Source: Merluccius polli (lineage: Eukaryota > Chordata > Actinopteri > Gadiformes > Merlucciidae). Taken from it: a stretch of DNA of 64,000 nt. A program made the position numbers and the translations under genes. A model generated the notes under the pieces. The model saw nothing but the letters and a program-made list of their open reading frames with translations. It searched no databases and was not told where the DNA came from. The DNA lies in contig JAOPHQ010000581.1 of NCBI GenBank assembly GCA_030340625.1, positions 124,001-188,000 on the forward strand. The letters are read 5' to 3'. Shown here piece after piece: positions 11,204-21,564 of this stretch (positions are counted from its first letter, which is position 1; every line of letters starts with the position of its first letter).

Positions 11204-12607
11204 TACAGGTGCTGGTGTTCTTGTAGTGAACAGTGTGTTAAGACTGGAGGACTTCAACTGACATCAGGGTTTATGATGAGAGAAGCCATTGTTTTGCTTT
11301 AAAATCCCTGTTTTTATTGGATTGGAGCTGTTTTTATGTATTTATGCCCCCAACAACTTTTTGTGCTGCTGAGCAAATCTGACCATTTTACAGGAAATTA
11401 AAGCATTGATTTTAAACATTGCCTCCAAAATGTATGTTTTTGAGACATATAATAGGTCATGTTTGTACATTACTTAACTGGAGAAACTGGTAAACAACAT
11501 GGAAATGTTATTTTAGTTGTAATGTGATATAAAATATTAAATAGGATAGGTTATATAAGATTAAATAGTCCGCTCGACTTGTAAAAATAAAAAAAACCCT
11601 CACGATTTTAACTCTAAAACGCATTAAAGTATTATTAATTGATTAAATATTTCTTTCTTTCGTAAGTGACCATGGTATAAGCGGGATAATGCCCTTCGAG
11701 GTGTCCATTAACAGAAATGAATGGACGACGCGGAGGCGTGAACCGTCCAACGCGGAGGCGTGAACCGCGGAGGACGGTTGCTTCCGCGAAGTCCATTCAT
11801 TTCGTCGGGCATTTTCCCTTACTTATACTATACTTTATATTTCGGCTGCAAACCGCAATTCTTTTTTCGTTCTCCGTAACTTTGAAATATCTCCACACTG
11901 CCGACATCTTTGTTTGTTTACCGGCACGTTCTTTCATTGCGTCAGTAAAATGCGCCGCGTCACTGCACATTGTTTGCTTGCGTCATTAAAACGCGGCGCT
12001 AATATTTAATGTATATATTCGGCCTTGTTTTTCACTCTCCACCGAATACGGCTTTTTTTGCAATATTCGGCCGAATATATTCGGTTACCGAATATTCGGG
12101 TGCATCCCTATTTGATTGTAATGTGTGTGATTAACCGTGGTTACATTATCGTGCTTGTGTACGTTTTCATTGGTTATTTAAGTTTTAGCCCGCGAAGATG
12201 AGGTGACAGCTGTCAAAAGTAGCGTTTGTGTTTCCCGGGTTTCGCTGCTGCTGTGGTGGATTTGTTTGGGCGTTATTATGGAGACCGTTCCTGCTCGGTT
12301 TGTCCGATCATGATCAGGGAGCAGAGGGGAGATCTCCAGGGCGACGTCGGGGTTTACTCCCTTTTACCCAGCAGTGGAAGCAGCAGACTCGGGTTCTTGG
12401 TCTCACACGGCAGCTTTATTTTTAGTTGGGAAACCATGAAAGTTTAAAATGTAGAGTTCAAATGAACTTTGTACAAGCCAAATTGTGGCGCCCCCATTCG
12501 TGCCTGAGCGCCCCCATACCAGCCCTCACGCATCCAGCGCCCCCCAAAATGTTTATAACGCCCCCCAGGGGGCGGTACAGCCCCCGTTGAGAAACCATGG
12601 CCTAAAT
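11079..12607. mobile_element. hAT-type non-autonomous element with 8-bp TSD (element 11087-12599)
   Basis: Target duplications gcctaaat lie at 11079-11086 and 12600-12607. The ends are cagcggttctcaacc and (inverse) catggtttctcaacg, typical of the hAT CAGxGGTTCTCAA class. No transposase is recognised inside. The interior holds a 28-C run (11165-11192), inverted motifs around gaaatgaatggac/gtccattcatttc (11713-11803), and at ~12050-12113 a stretch ending ggtgcatcccta that looks like the terminus of a further nested element. Confidence 0.92.
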
Positions 12608-13608
12608 GAATCCACCCCCCCCCAGTCATATTAATACTCACATTCCCCGAGGCACATGCCGAGGAGGTGGAGTAGCAGCTATATATGATTCGAGCGTTTT
12701 AATGGACCCTAAACCAAAACTAAATTATAATTCATTTGAAAGCATTGTTCTTAGTCTTTCTCACCCAAACTGGAAAACACTGCAGCCAGTCCTATTTGTT
12801 ATAGTGTACCGCGCTCCTGGACTGTACTCTGATTTTATATCTGAATTCTCAGAGTTTCTATCAAGTTTAGTTCTTAAATCAGATAAAGTAATTATTGTAG
12901 GTGATTTTAATGTCCATGTGGATGTTACAAATGACAGCCTTAGTAACGCATTTACCTCATTAATAGACTCAATTGGCTTCTGTCAGTGTAAATAAACCAA
13001 CCCATTGTTTTAATCACACTCTTGTTCTATCATATGGCATGGATATTGAACATTTAATAGTTTTTCCACATAATCCTCTCCTATCTGACCATTATTTAAT
13101 AACTTTTGAATTTCTATTATTAGACTATAAGCCATTAAGCAAAACTTCCTACAGCAGATGTCTATCTGACAGTGCTGTAGCTAAGTTTAAGGAGGAGATT
13201 CCATCAGTGTTTAATTCAATGCCATATCTGAATATAACCGAGTCCTATATTAACTTTAGTCACTCCCAAATTGATAATCTTGTTAATAGTGCTGCAGGCT
13301 CTCTACAATCAACATTAGATTCTATCGCTCCTAGAAAACAGAAAATAATAAAACATAGGAAACTAGCACCGTGGTACAACCAACAAACTCGTCAATTAAA
13401 ACAAGAAACAAGGAAATCAGAAAGGAAATGGCGCGCTTCCAATTTATTAGAAAATCGCTTAACTTGGCAAAATAATCTTAAAAATTATAGAAAGGCCCTC
13501 CGTAATGCCAGAGGAGCCTTTTACTCAGCACTAATAATAGAAAATAAGAACAACCCTACGTTCCTCTTCAGCACTGTAGCCAGGCTGACAGAGTCACAGC
13601 TCTATTGA
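12608..13608 (+). pseudogene. Esterase-LINE ORF2, rest of endonuclease domain
   Basis: Continues the AP-endonuclease-like domain: RGGGVAAIYDS, VYRAPG, GDFNVHVDV and (after a small indel near 12985) LLSDHYLITFEF. It then runs into the linker before RT (APWYNQQTRQLKQETRKSER). The frame changes between 12606-12995 and 12973-13608 show at least one indel. It is followed by further linker until the antisense LINE interrupts at ~13699. Confidence 0.85.
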
Positions 13609-13698
13609 GCCATGTATCCCCATCAACTTAAGTAGCAATGACTTCATGAACTTCTTTTATAATAAAATTATTACTATTAGAGAGAAAATTAGTCACCA

Positions 13699-14084
13699 AA
13701 TCAATCAATCAATCAATCACAATTTATTTATAAAGCACATTTAAAACAACCTCAGTCGACCAAAGTGCTGTACAATTGCAAAAAACACTACAACAAACCA
13801 TTAAAACAACACAAGGGATAGTAAGAAATTTAGGATAAAAAATTAAAATAAATAAAAAATAAAAAGAGTAAAAAAAGAGAGAGAGAGGGAAAGCTTTGAC
13901 TTCTTCCCACTCCTTTTGAACATGTTAAACGTGTGATTGTATAATTGTTTTTTGCTTATTTTTGTTTTGTTTTATTTTTCTACTTAAGTGGTTACGTTTT
14001 TTCTTTTTATTCCATGTTCAAATAAATAAAAATGAAATGAAATTAAATTAAATGAAAGAAAGCGAGAGAGCCAAGATTGCTAGC
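13699..14084 (-). other. 3' UTR and tail of the antisense L2-type LINE
   Basis: Non-coding. It contains an AG-rich stretch, an inverted AATAAA context, and the terminal ATTG repeat preceded by a conserved gtgctttataaataaattg (minus strand). Confidence 0.7.
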
Positions 14085-17000
14085 TTAGCTGGGAGTGAAC
14101 GCCAAGGAGAAAAGATGGGTTTTTAGGAGTGTTTTAAAATGTTCAACAGACTGTGCAGCTCTAACATAGAGAGGTAGGCTGTTCCACAGCTTAGGAGCCG
14201 CGACTGAGAAGGCTCTGTCTCCACGAGTGGAGAGTCTGGACCTGGGTACTGCCAGGAGCAGCTGGTTGGATGACCTAAGTGCCCTAGCAGTGGTGTGCAA
14301 CTGTAAAAGCTCAGATAAGTAAGGTGGTGCTAGACCATTCATACATTTAAAAGCAATTAATAACATTTTAAACTGAATCCTAAAATTAATAGGCAGCCAG
14401 TGCAAAGATGCAAGGACAGGAGTAATGTGCTCACGTTTTTTCTTTCCAGTCAGCAGGCGGGCAGCCGCATTTTGAACAACCTGCAAGCGGCGCAGTGCTT
14501 TCTGGTCAAGGCCAACAAACAAGGAGTTGCAATAGTCTAAACGTGATGTAATAAAGGTGTGAATTAGTCTCTCAAATACATCTCTTGGGAGATAAACCTT
14601 TGCTTTTGCCAACAGCCTTAGTTGGAAGAAGCTTGTCTTGACTATGGAGGATAACTGCTTGTCAAACCTAAAGTCACTCTCTAAAATAACACCAAGGTTC
14701 TTTGCAAAAGGATGACAGTAAAACTTAAGGGAACCAATAGCACTGTCACATCCATCAAGCAGATTTTGTTGACCAAATAAAATGATTTCAGTTTTGTTTT
14801 TGTTCAAAGACAGAAAATTAACTTCCATCCAAGTTTGGATATCTTTAAGGCAGTCTAGTAGAGCCTGAACAGAGGCTTGCCCATTTATCTTTAGGGGTAA
14901 ATAGATTTGAACATCATCGGCAAAACAATGAAAAGAGATGTTGTACTTTCTAAATATGGATCCCAGAGGCAACATGTATATTGAGAAAAGGAGGGGGCCC
15001 AAAACAGAGCCTTGGGGCACTCCACAACATAGAGGGGAAGTGGCCGAAGAATGCTGGCCCAGCTGAACAGAGAAGCTCCGGTCTGAGAGGTAGGACTGAA
15101 ACCACTTCAAAACAGTGCCCCTAATGCCCACACAGGTGTTCAAACGTGACAGAAGAATTTTATGATCTACTGTATCAAAGGCAGCTGTCAGATCTAAAAG
15201 GACCAGGACAGCAGAGTTACCAGAGTCGGCTGTCAAAAGCAGGTCATTAAAAATTTTTAAAAGCGCCGTTTCTGTGCTGTGGCGTGACTTAAACCCAGAC
15301 TGGAACTTCTCTGAGATACCATTTTGATCAATAAAAGACTGAAGCTGTTCATATACCACCTTCTCCAAGACCTTAGAAAGAAAAGGAAGCTTGGAGATGG
15401 GCCTAAAGTTTGATAAAACTGTTTGGTAAAGGTTATGCTTTTTGATGAGGGGCTGGACCACAGCATGTTTTAAAGCAGCTGGAAAGCAGCCGGTCATCAA
15501 AGATACATTCATCAGGTCCATAACACAGGGGCCAATAATATGGAAAACCTCCTTAAAAAGGCGGGGTGGGATGCTGTCAAGAGGACAATAGGAAGGCCTG
15601 AGGTGCTGTACAATATCAGTTAAAGATGGGAGGGAGACTTGCTCAAAATTCTCAAAGACAGCAGGGCATATAGGAGGGACAGCAGGATCTGATGCAGACG
15701 GCAGAAGAGAGGACCTAATATCAGAAATTTTATCAATGAAGAAATTCAAGAAATCTTCACACAGTTTGGGTGAAGGAATAATAGCACTATGATCACAGGG
15801 GTTCAAAAGATTGTTCAAAGTACTAAAGAGAAACTGAGGCTTATGGCTATTAGCTGACACAAGATTGGATAGAAACTGACTTTTAGCAAATTTGACAGCT
15901 TTTTGATATTTGATCAAACACTCATTTAAGATTTCTAAGGAAACTTGTAGATGATCTTTCTTCCACTTTCTCTCGGCACGTCTGCATGTGCGTCTTAACG
16001 TGCGGGTGGTGTCATTAAGCCAAGGCTCTCCTACTTGCTTAGAGCGTTTGCACCTAAAAGGAGCCACTGACTCTAATATGTCAATACAGGTACCATTAAA
16101 CATGTCCAAGAGCTCATTAAGAGTGAGACCACAATCGTGATCTTGCAGTACAGAGTCGCAAAAGGCTGCAGAGAATTCACAGGCAGTTGAGGGGTTAATT
16201 GAGCGTACACGGCGCTCCGTGGCGCTCAATTTAACCAGGGAATGAGGCAGTGTGATGTTGAATAAAACAGCAAAGTGGTCGGAGATGTGTGTGTCAACAA
16301 TCTCAATGACATTTAACTCCAGACCGAATGACAATATGAGGTCCAGTGTGTGACCTTTTTCATGTGTTGGGTCAGATACAGACTGAGTAATATTAAAAGA
16401 GTCAATGAGGTTCAGAAAGTCTTGTACTAAGGGACGCGATTCGCAGCAGACGTGGATATTAAAGTCCCCAACAATTAAAAATCGGTCATAGTTCACTGTC
16501 AGTCCTGCCACAAAGTCCGTGAAGTCGCTGATAAAATCCTTGTTGAACCGAGGCGGACGGTAGACCACAGCACACATGATGGGTGTAATGCAGTTTAAAA
16601 CGAAAGTCTGCAGCTCAAAGCTGGAGAAAGAGATCGGCGGTGACAGACGGCATTGAAAGCTGGATTTAAAAACAGATGCTACCCCTCCACCTCGGCCAGT
16701 GGATCGGGGGGAGCTGAAATACACACAATCTGGGGGGAGCAGTTCAGAAAACTGGATAGCCTCACCGATCTGAATCCACGTCTCCGTCAGAAACATAAAA
16801 TCCAATTCACGAGAGGTGAAGAAGTCATTCAGAATAAATGTCTTGTTTGCTAGCGATCTAGCATTCAGAAGAGCCAGGCTAACGGTCGTTTCCCCGCCGG
16901 CCTGGTTGGATGCACGGCGCAGCGGCCAAAGGTTCCTGAGATCCACACCGCCGTCGCGGATCCGGCGTCTGGGAGGGTGAACCTCCGCCAGCAGGTGAGA

Positions 17001-17429
17001 GTAGCCGGGGGCCGGGCACGGCGGAACCACAGGTCGAATCCAGCGGCGGTACACAGGTTGCCGGAGCAGCGCACACGATCCTCTGAGAAGATGGCGAGGA
17101 TCCGTCCAGCAGGTAGATCGCTTTAGGTTCTTAATTTTCACTAAGACACCTGCCCTCTTTCCGCGTTTGCGGGGGCGCTTCCTCCGTGAAATGACAACCG
17201 GAGACCGCCATAGGTAGGCTGGTACCGCCGCCAGGGGAGGAGGAAGACCCGAGGTTTGATCACCCAGATTAATTTCTGGCAGTGTGTTTCGACATGATCC
17301 AATGTCAAAAAGTACTTGTCGATCATATACCAGCAAGGCAGAGGAATCTTGGTACAGAGAGCAAAATAATGCAGCAGCAAACAAATATAGTAGAGCCGGT
17401 AGACGGCAAGCCGCACACGCTGGCGCCAT
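14085..17429 (-). CDS. Intact L2-type LINE polyprotein (endonuclease + reverse transcriptase)
   Basis: An uninterrupted 1114-codon ORF. The open frame reaches 17492, but its first 21 codons are flanking LINE sequence; the element's own ATG is most likely 17427-17429 (MAPACAACRLP). Domains: a basic N-terminal region (~1-190); AP endonuclease with LLNARSLANK, LTETWI, GRGGGVAS, VYRPPRF, GDFNIHV and SDHFAV (~190-410); linker; RT with FRPISKLPFLSKVLEKVVYE, LDLTAAFDTVDH, GVPQGSVLGPLLFSIYML and FADDVQIYL; and a C-terminal region ending LFSLAFTPS. All catalytic blocks are present, so this copy could encode an active protein. Confidence 0.93.
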   Translation of the reverse strand: MAPACAACRLPALLYLFAAALFCSLYQDSSALLVYDRQVLFDIGSCRNTLPEINLGDQTSGLPPPLAAVPAYLWRSPVVISRRKRPRKRGKRAGVLVKIKNLKRSTCWTDPRHLLRGSCALLRQPVYRRWIRPVVPPCPAPGYSHLLAEVHPPRRRIRDGGVDLRNLWPLRRASNQAGGETTVSLALLNARSLANKTFILNDFFTSRELDFMFLTETWIQIGEAIQFSELLPPDCVYFSSPRSTGRGGGVASVFKSSFQCRLSPPISFSSFELQTFVLNCITPIMCAVVYRPPRFNKDFISDFTDFVAGLTVNYDRFLIVGDFNIHVCCESRPLVQDFLNLIDSFNITQSVSDPTHEKGHTLDLILSFGLELNVIEIVDTHISDHFAVLFNITLPHSLVKLSATERRVRSINPSTACEFSAAFCDSVLQDHDCGLTLNELLDMFNGTCIDILESVAPFRCKRSKQVGEPWLNDTTRTLRRTCRRAERKWKKDHLQVSLEILNECLIKYQKAVKFAKSQFLSNLVSANSHKPQFLFSTLNNLLNPCDHSAIIPSPKLCEDFLNFFIDKISDIRSSLLPSASDPAVPPICPAVFENFEQVSLPSLTDIVQHLRPSYCPLDSIPPRLFKEVFHIIGPCVMDLMNVSLMTGCFPAALKHAVVQPLIKKHNLYQTVLSNFRPISKLPFLSKVLEKVVYEQLQSFIDQNGISEKFQSGFKSRHSTETALLKIFNDLLLTADSGNSAVLVLLDLTAAFDTVDHKILLSRLNTCVGIRGTVLKWFQSYLSDRSFSVQLGQHSSATSPLCCGVPQGSVLGPLLFSIYMLPLGSIFRKYNISFHCFADDVQIYLPLKINGQASVQALLDCLKDIQTWMEVNFLSLNKNKTEIILFGQQNLLDGCDSAIGSLKFYCHPFAKNLGVILESDFRFDKQLSSIVKTSFFQLRLLAKAKVYLPRDVFERLIHTFITSRLDYCNSLFVGLDQKALRRLQVVQNAAARLLTGKKKREHITPVLASLHWLPINFRIQFKMLLIAFKCMNGLAPPYLSELLQLHTTARALRSSNQLLLAVPRSRLSTRGDRAFSVAAPKLWNSLPLYVRAAQSVEHFKTLLKTHLFSLAFTPS

Positions 17430-17439
17430 CTTTTCAGCA

Positions 17440-18428
17440 ATAATAATACTAATGCCCTCAATAGGTATTGCAGGCTTTCCAACATCAGACACTTTGACTG
17501 GTGCAACCTTAGATGTGTATTTGGAGTGTTTTTCTGCTGTCGGTCTTCATCAGTTAACTTCTATAATTTCTTCATCGAAGTCATCAACCTGTCTGTTAGA
17601 CCCCATCCCAACTAGGCTGCTTAAAGAAGTTGTACCCTTAATTGGCACTTCTTTACTGGATATGATTCATCTTTCTTTATTATCAGGATATGTACCACAG
17701 TCCTTTAAAGTAGCTGTAATTAAACCCCTTCTTAAAAAGCCCACTCTTGACCCAGGGGTTTTAGCCAACTATAGACCGATTTCTAATCTCCCCTTTCTGT
17801 CTAAGATTCTGGAGAAAGTAGTCGCCAAACAATTGTGTGACTTTCTACATAACAATAGTTTATTTGAGGATTTCCAGTCAGGATTTAGAGTTCATCATAG
17901 CACAGAGACAGCTCTGGTTAAAGTTAATAATGACCTCTTGATTGCTTCTGACAATGGACTTGTCTCTGTACTTGTATTATTAGATCTTAGTGCTGCATTT
18001 GACACCATTGATCATAATATTCTTTTACAGAGACTCGAGCATCAAATTGGCATTAAAGGAACCGCACTAAGCTGGTTTAGGTCCTATTTATCAGATCGTT
18101 CACAGTTTGTACATGTGAATGATGAATCTTCAATAAATACTGTACAGTTAGTCATGGAGTTCCACAAGGTTCTGTACTTGGACCAATACTATTTACTTTA
18201 TATATGCTCCCTTTAGGCAACATTATTAGAAATCACTCCATTAACTTTCATTGTTATGCAGATGATACGCAGTTATATCTATCGATCAAACCCGATGAAA
18301 TTAATCAATTATCTAAATTACAAACATGTCTTAAAGACATAAAATCCTGGATGAGCTGCAATTTTCTGATGTTAAACTCAGAGAAAACCGAAATTCTTGT
18401 ACTTGGCCCCAAAAACCTTAGAGACTCA
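17440..18428 (+). pseudogene. Esterase-LINE ORF2, reverse transcriptase domain
   Basis: Host LINE RT resumes after the antisense insertion: IISSSKSSTCLLDPIPTRLL, NYRPISNLPFLSKILEKVV, QSGFRVHHSTETAL, LDLSAAFDTIDHNIL, WFRSYLSDRSQF, then after a 1-nt shift near 18170 MLPLGNIIRNH and YADDTQLYLSI (catalytic). It ends in ILVLGPKNLRDS, where a DNA element has inserted. One frameshift and the surrounding insertions make it a pseudogene. Confidence 0.88.
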
Positions 18429-18725
18429 GGGCCCTATCATGCACTCAGCGCAATTGACTTTGTACACTGGCGCTTGTGCAATTCCTATTTTGCACCCGAC
18501 GCACATTGGAATTTTCCCTCGCAAGGCGCAAGTCCTTCACTTGGGGAATGAAGTTGCGCTCCGGGGGCGGTTCAGTGAAAACAGGAGGCGTGTCCCGGCG
18601 CAAACGTTCCCTGGTGCTATTCTGCACTTTCACAAAACAATTGCGCCACAGACCAGGAAAAACCGAGTCTAAAGTCAGTGGCGCTTATTCAGACGCTATT
18701 TTAAGGGCGCATGCTTGGCCATAAT

Positions 18726-18915
18726 CAGGGGGGGGGATGCGCGATTGTTGACGGGGGGGGGGGGGGGTGCGGTCCAAAACTCTGGACCGGCCCAAAAATA
18801 ATAATACACAAAATACAAAATAAAATGAAAAAATAATTACGGCCGGCCGGCTCGGCCTGAAATCGTCCGGCCGTTAGGGAAATCTCCCGAACCTCCCTAT
18901 GGCAGCCCGTCCCTG
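18726..18915. mobile_element. hAT-type MITE A, copy 1
   Basis: Flanked by gccataat at 18718-18725 and 18916-18923 (8-bp TSD). The ends are cagggg and cccctg-like (CAG...CTG). It contains gcgcgattgttgacgggg next to a 15-G run, and an aattacggccggccggctcg block. The homologous copy is at 42953-43171. Confidence 0.8.
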
Positions 18916-19249
18916 GCCATAATGTAGTTTACAACGTGCATACACTTTGCTTCTCTCATCTACAAGGAAGCAGTTCCCATTTTTGCAAACCATACATACA
19001 AGCAACAATATTACCACATATGTGAAAAAATAGACATAAATCTAGCGTACACAGTTACCCAAAATATTCAGGCTAATAGTAATGATGGATCAAATTAACC
19101 TGTTTGACCAATAGTCGCAAGACACATATAAGGACACCAGGATGTAATCGAAAACACACAGAAACACGAAGCGGTGTAACTGAAAGAATATTCGGCATAC
19201 TGAAAATGCGCTTCAGCTTATTTGACAGAAGAGCTGCATCATCTGTAAG

Positions 19250-19441
19250 CAGTGCTTGAAGTGGGCCGGTACGCACCGGCACTTTTTCTTGCGTACCGGC
19301 ACTTGTCACAGGCTGCCCCCTCGTCGGTCGTAGGTCCGGGGTGGGTTATGATCGCGCCCCCCCCCCCCCCCCGTCGACAATCGCCCCCCCCCCCCCGCCG
19401 TACGCAGTACCGGCACTTATTTTTTTCCACTTCAAGCACTG
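19250..19441. mobile_element. hAT-type MITE B, copy 1
   Basis: The termini cagtgcttgaagtgg and ccacttcaagcactg are perfect inverted repeats. The left flank tctgtaag matches the duplication seen around copy 2 (43498-43696), but the right flank is LINE sequence. The centre holds C-tracts bounding gtcgacaatcg and cgtcggtcgtaggtccgg (see the G-tract cassette finding). Confidence 0.85.
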
Positions 19442-20361
19442 TCAGGAATCTTGGAGTTATCTTTGATCAGGATCTGTCATTTAATTCCCACATAAAGCAG
19501 ACCTCTAGGACTGCCTTTTTTCATTTACGTAATATTACAAAAATCAGACGCATCCTATCAAAGACAGATGCAGAAAAACTAATCCATGCATTTGTTACTT
19601 ACAAACAGTGGTTACACACAAACAAACAGCGGTGGTTGTAACAACATCAGCCTGATCAACAAGGCCCGGACCTAAATGCTACACTAACTAACGTAGCATA
19701 TTTTTATCTTTCGCCCCCCCATCCCATGCCTTTGTCGCTCCTTGGTTTTAGATATTGTATAGATATTTATATTGTTTATATTTTAAGTAATCATTATGCA
19801 CCATTACACCAAGTCAAATTCCTTCTATGAACAATCCTACTTGGCAATAAACTTGATTCAAAATTGGAATTTAAATTCAGGTCTTAGACTATGTTGATAT
19901 GATCAATCAGGCTGGATTACTGCAACTCTTTATTATCAGGTTGTCCTAATAAGTCCATTAAGACGCTCCAATTAATTCAAAACGCTGCAGCACGAGTACT
20001 GACAGGAACTAGGAAAAGAGATCACATCTCTCCTGTACTAGCTTCTCTGCATTGGCTCCCTGTAAAATTTAGAATAGAATTTAAAATCCTCCTCCTCACC
20101 TATAAAGCTCTTCATGTTCAGGCCCCTTCCCATCTCAAAGAGCTCATAGTACCCTATTACCCCACTAGAACACTGCGTTCTTTGAATGCAGGGCTACTGG
20201 TGGTTCCTATAGTTTCTAAAAGTAGAACAGGAGCCAGAGCCTTCAGTTACCAAGCTCCTCTTCAGTGGAACCAGTTTCCAGTTGTGGTTCGGGAGGCAGA
20301 CACCCTCTCCACATTTAAGAGTAGGCTTAAGACGTTCCTCTTTGATAAAGCTCATAGTTAG
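19442..20361 (+). pseudogene. Esterase-LINE ORF2, C-terminal region, split by an insertion
   Basis: Reads NLGVIFDQDLSFNSHIKQ through LSKTDAEKLIHAFVT, is interrupted at 19600-19910, then resumes LDYCNSLLSG and continues QNAARVLTG-type and LASLHWLPVKFRIEFKILLL segments, ending LKTFLFDKAHS and TAG at 20359-20361. The block is typical of the post-RT region of L2/CR1-group ORF2. The region 39.63-40.10 kb is a second copy. Confidence 0.85.
19600..19910. repeat. Inserted segment: Gypsy LTR terminus (44 bp) plus unclassified ~265 bp
   Basis: 19600-19643 equals the last ~44 bp of the Gypsy LTR at 38648-39388 (ending ggtggttgtaaca). The following ~265 bp (acatcagcctgatcaacaag to gatcaatcag) is nearly identical to 39389-39650. 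The tail includes aataaacttgattca. It interrupts LINE coding, so it is an insertion or a recombination product. Confidence 0.7.
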
Positions 20362-20409
20362 GGCTGGATCAGGTGAGTCCTGAACCATCCCTTAGTTATG
20401 CTGCTATAG

Positions 20410-21564
20410 GCCTAGACCAGGGGTCGGCAACCCGCGGCTCTGGAGCCGCATGCGGCTCTTTAGCGCAGCCCTAGTGGCTCCCTGAAGCTTTTTCAAAAAT
20501 GTTTGAAAATGGAAAAAGATGGGGGAGAGAAATATATTTTTTGTTTTAATATGGTTTCTGTAGGAAAACAAACATGACACAAACATTATTAACGTTTTTC
20601 AATGCTGTAAAAATGTGTAGAATAAATATTAAATTTCAACATTTCTGTCAACGAAGATTTACGTCATAGCCTGCGACACACGTTTCTATCAGTAAGGCGG
20701 GATGCCAGGCAGGTGGCTGTTGTAAACAAACCGGCGGCTGTGTGATGGGCCATGGATCCCAAAGGGAAAAAGAGAAAAATAACTGAGGAGAACAGAGGAT
20801 TCAACGTTTCTTGGACCGGGCAATAGTAACACACCGCGAACCTACGACCGACGGGGGGGGTGCGCGCAATTGTAACACACCGCGGACCTACGACCGACGG
20901 GGGGGGGGGGCGCGCGCAATAGTAACACACCGCGGACCTACGGCCAACGGGGGGGCTGCGCGCAATTGTAACACACCGCGGACCTACGACCGACGGGTGG
21001 GTTCGCGCAATAGTAACACACCGCGGACCTACGGCCGACGGGGGGGGGGGGGGGGGGTGCGCGCGATTGTAACACTCCGGCCGACGGCGGGGGGGGGGGG
21101 GTGGTGCGCGCAATAGTAACACACCGCGGACCTACGACCGGCGGGGGGGGGGGGGGGGGCGCGGTGTGTTACTATTGCGCTCTCAAAAAGGAGGACAAAT
21201 ACGCGCCCGGCTTGATGCTGCGCCGGACGCCGGACAGGGCTGAAAAACCGGACAGTCCGGCGCAAATACGCGCCTCCTTTTTGAACCCGCGCCCCGCCCC
21301 ACCGGTTGAGAACCACTGCTACAGGATGCACTGCAGGAAAAATAAACATTTAATCATGAAGGCTCATTATGTATTTGTAGTTAACTTAGTCATTTCTATA
21401 GTAGGCTAATATAGCTACTATAGATACATACAGCATGTGTTGCCTTCAATATAAGGCTTCTATAAGGCTTATATTTTTTTGCGGCTCCAGACATATTTGT
21501 TTTTTGTTTTTTTGGTCCAATATGGCTCTTTCAACATTTTGGGTTGCCGACCCCTGGCCTAGAC
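20410..21564. mobile_element. hAT-type element with 8-bp TSD (element 20418-21556)
   Basis: gcctagac occurs at 20410-20417 and 21557-21564. The ends caggggtcggcaaccc and gggttgccgacccctg are perfect inverses. The orthologous spot in the second LINE copy (40141-40155, ggcctagactatcggg) is empty. No transposase is seen. The interior carries a seven-unit G-tract array and, at about 21303-21317, ggttgagaaccactg, the terminus of a further hAT element nested inside. Confidence 0.93.
20816..21180 (+). repeat. Seven-unit ~46-bp G-tract array
   Basis: Units start at about 20821, 20868, 20917, 20963, 21008, 21065 and 21111. Each has the pattern caatagtaacacaccgcgg, then acctacgaccgacgg, then a G run of 4-17. 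An inverted half unit closes the array at ~21165. Spacing varies with G-run length. Confidence 0.88.

Larger units (their letters stand above)
13699..17437 (-). mobile_element. Near full-length L2-type LINE, antisense inside the older LINE
   Basis: On the minus strand it runs from the start codon region at ~17437 to a 3' tail of ATTG repeats (plus-strand aatcaatcaatcaatcaatc at 13702-13721). It splits the host LINE between the endonuclease linker and the RT domain; host coding resumes at ~17440. No separate ORF1 is seen. Target duplications are obscured by the ATTG/AAT repeats at both edges. Confidence 0.9.
18429..19441. mobile_element. Truncated composite DNA element (GGGCCC-end family) carrying two hAT MITEs
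   Basis: Starts gggccctatcatgcactcag right after host LINE codons and parallels the complete copy at 42660-44196, including both MITEs at the same internal places. The right third, after the second MITE, is missing: the MITE end at 19441 abuts LINE sequence directly. No ORF with a recognisable transposase. Confidence 0.8.

Noticed and set aside
17430..17492. Start of the L2-type LINE protein at 17492
   Set aside because: The first 21 codons come from the host LINE flank; the element's own ATG at 17427-17429 is the better start.
20816..21180. Regular repeats with spacing resembling a CRISPR array
   Set aside because: Units are head-to-tail near-identical with only G-run variation, no unique spacers, and the genome is a vertebrate one.
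20811..21349. Overlapping Arg/Pro/Thr-rich ORFs on both strands in the G-tract array
   Set aside because: They are translations of a 46-bp tandem repeat with G runs; no start context, domain or codon signal.
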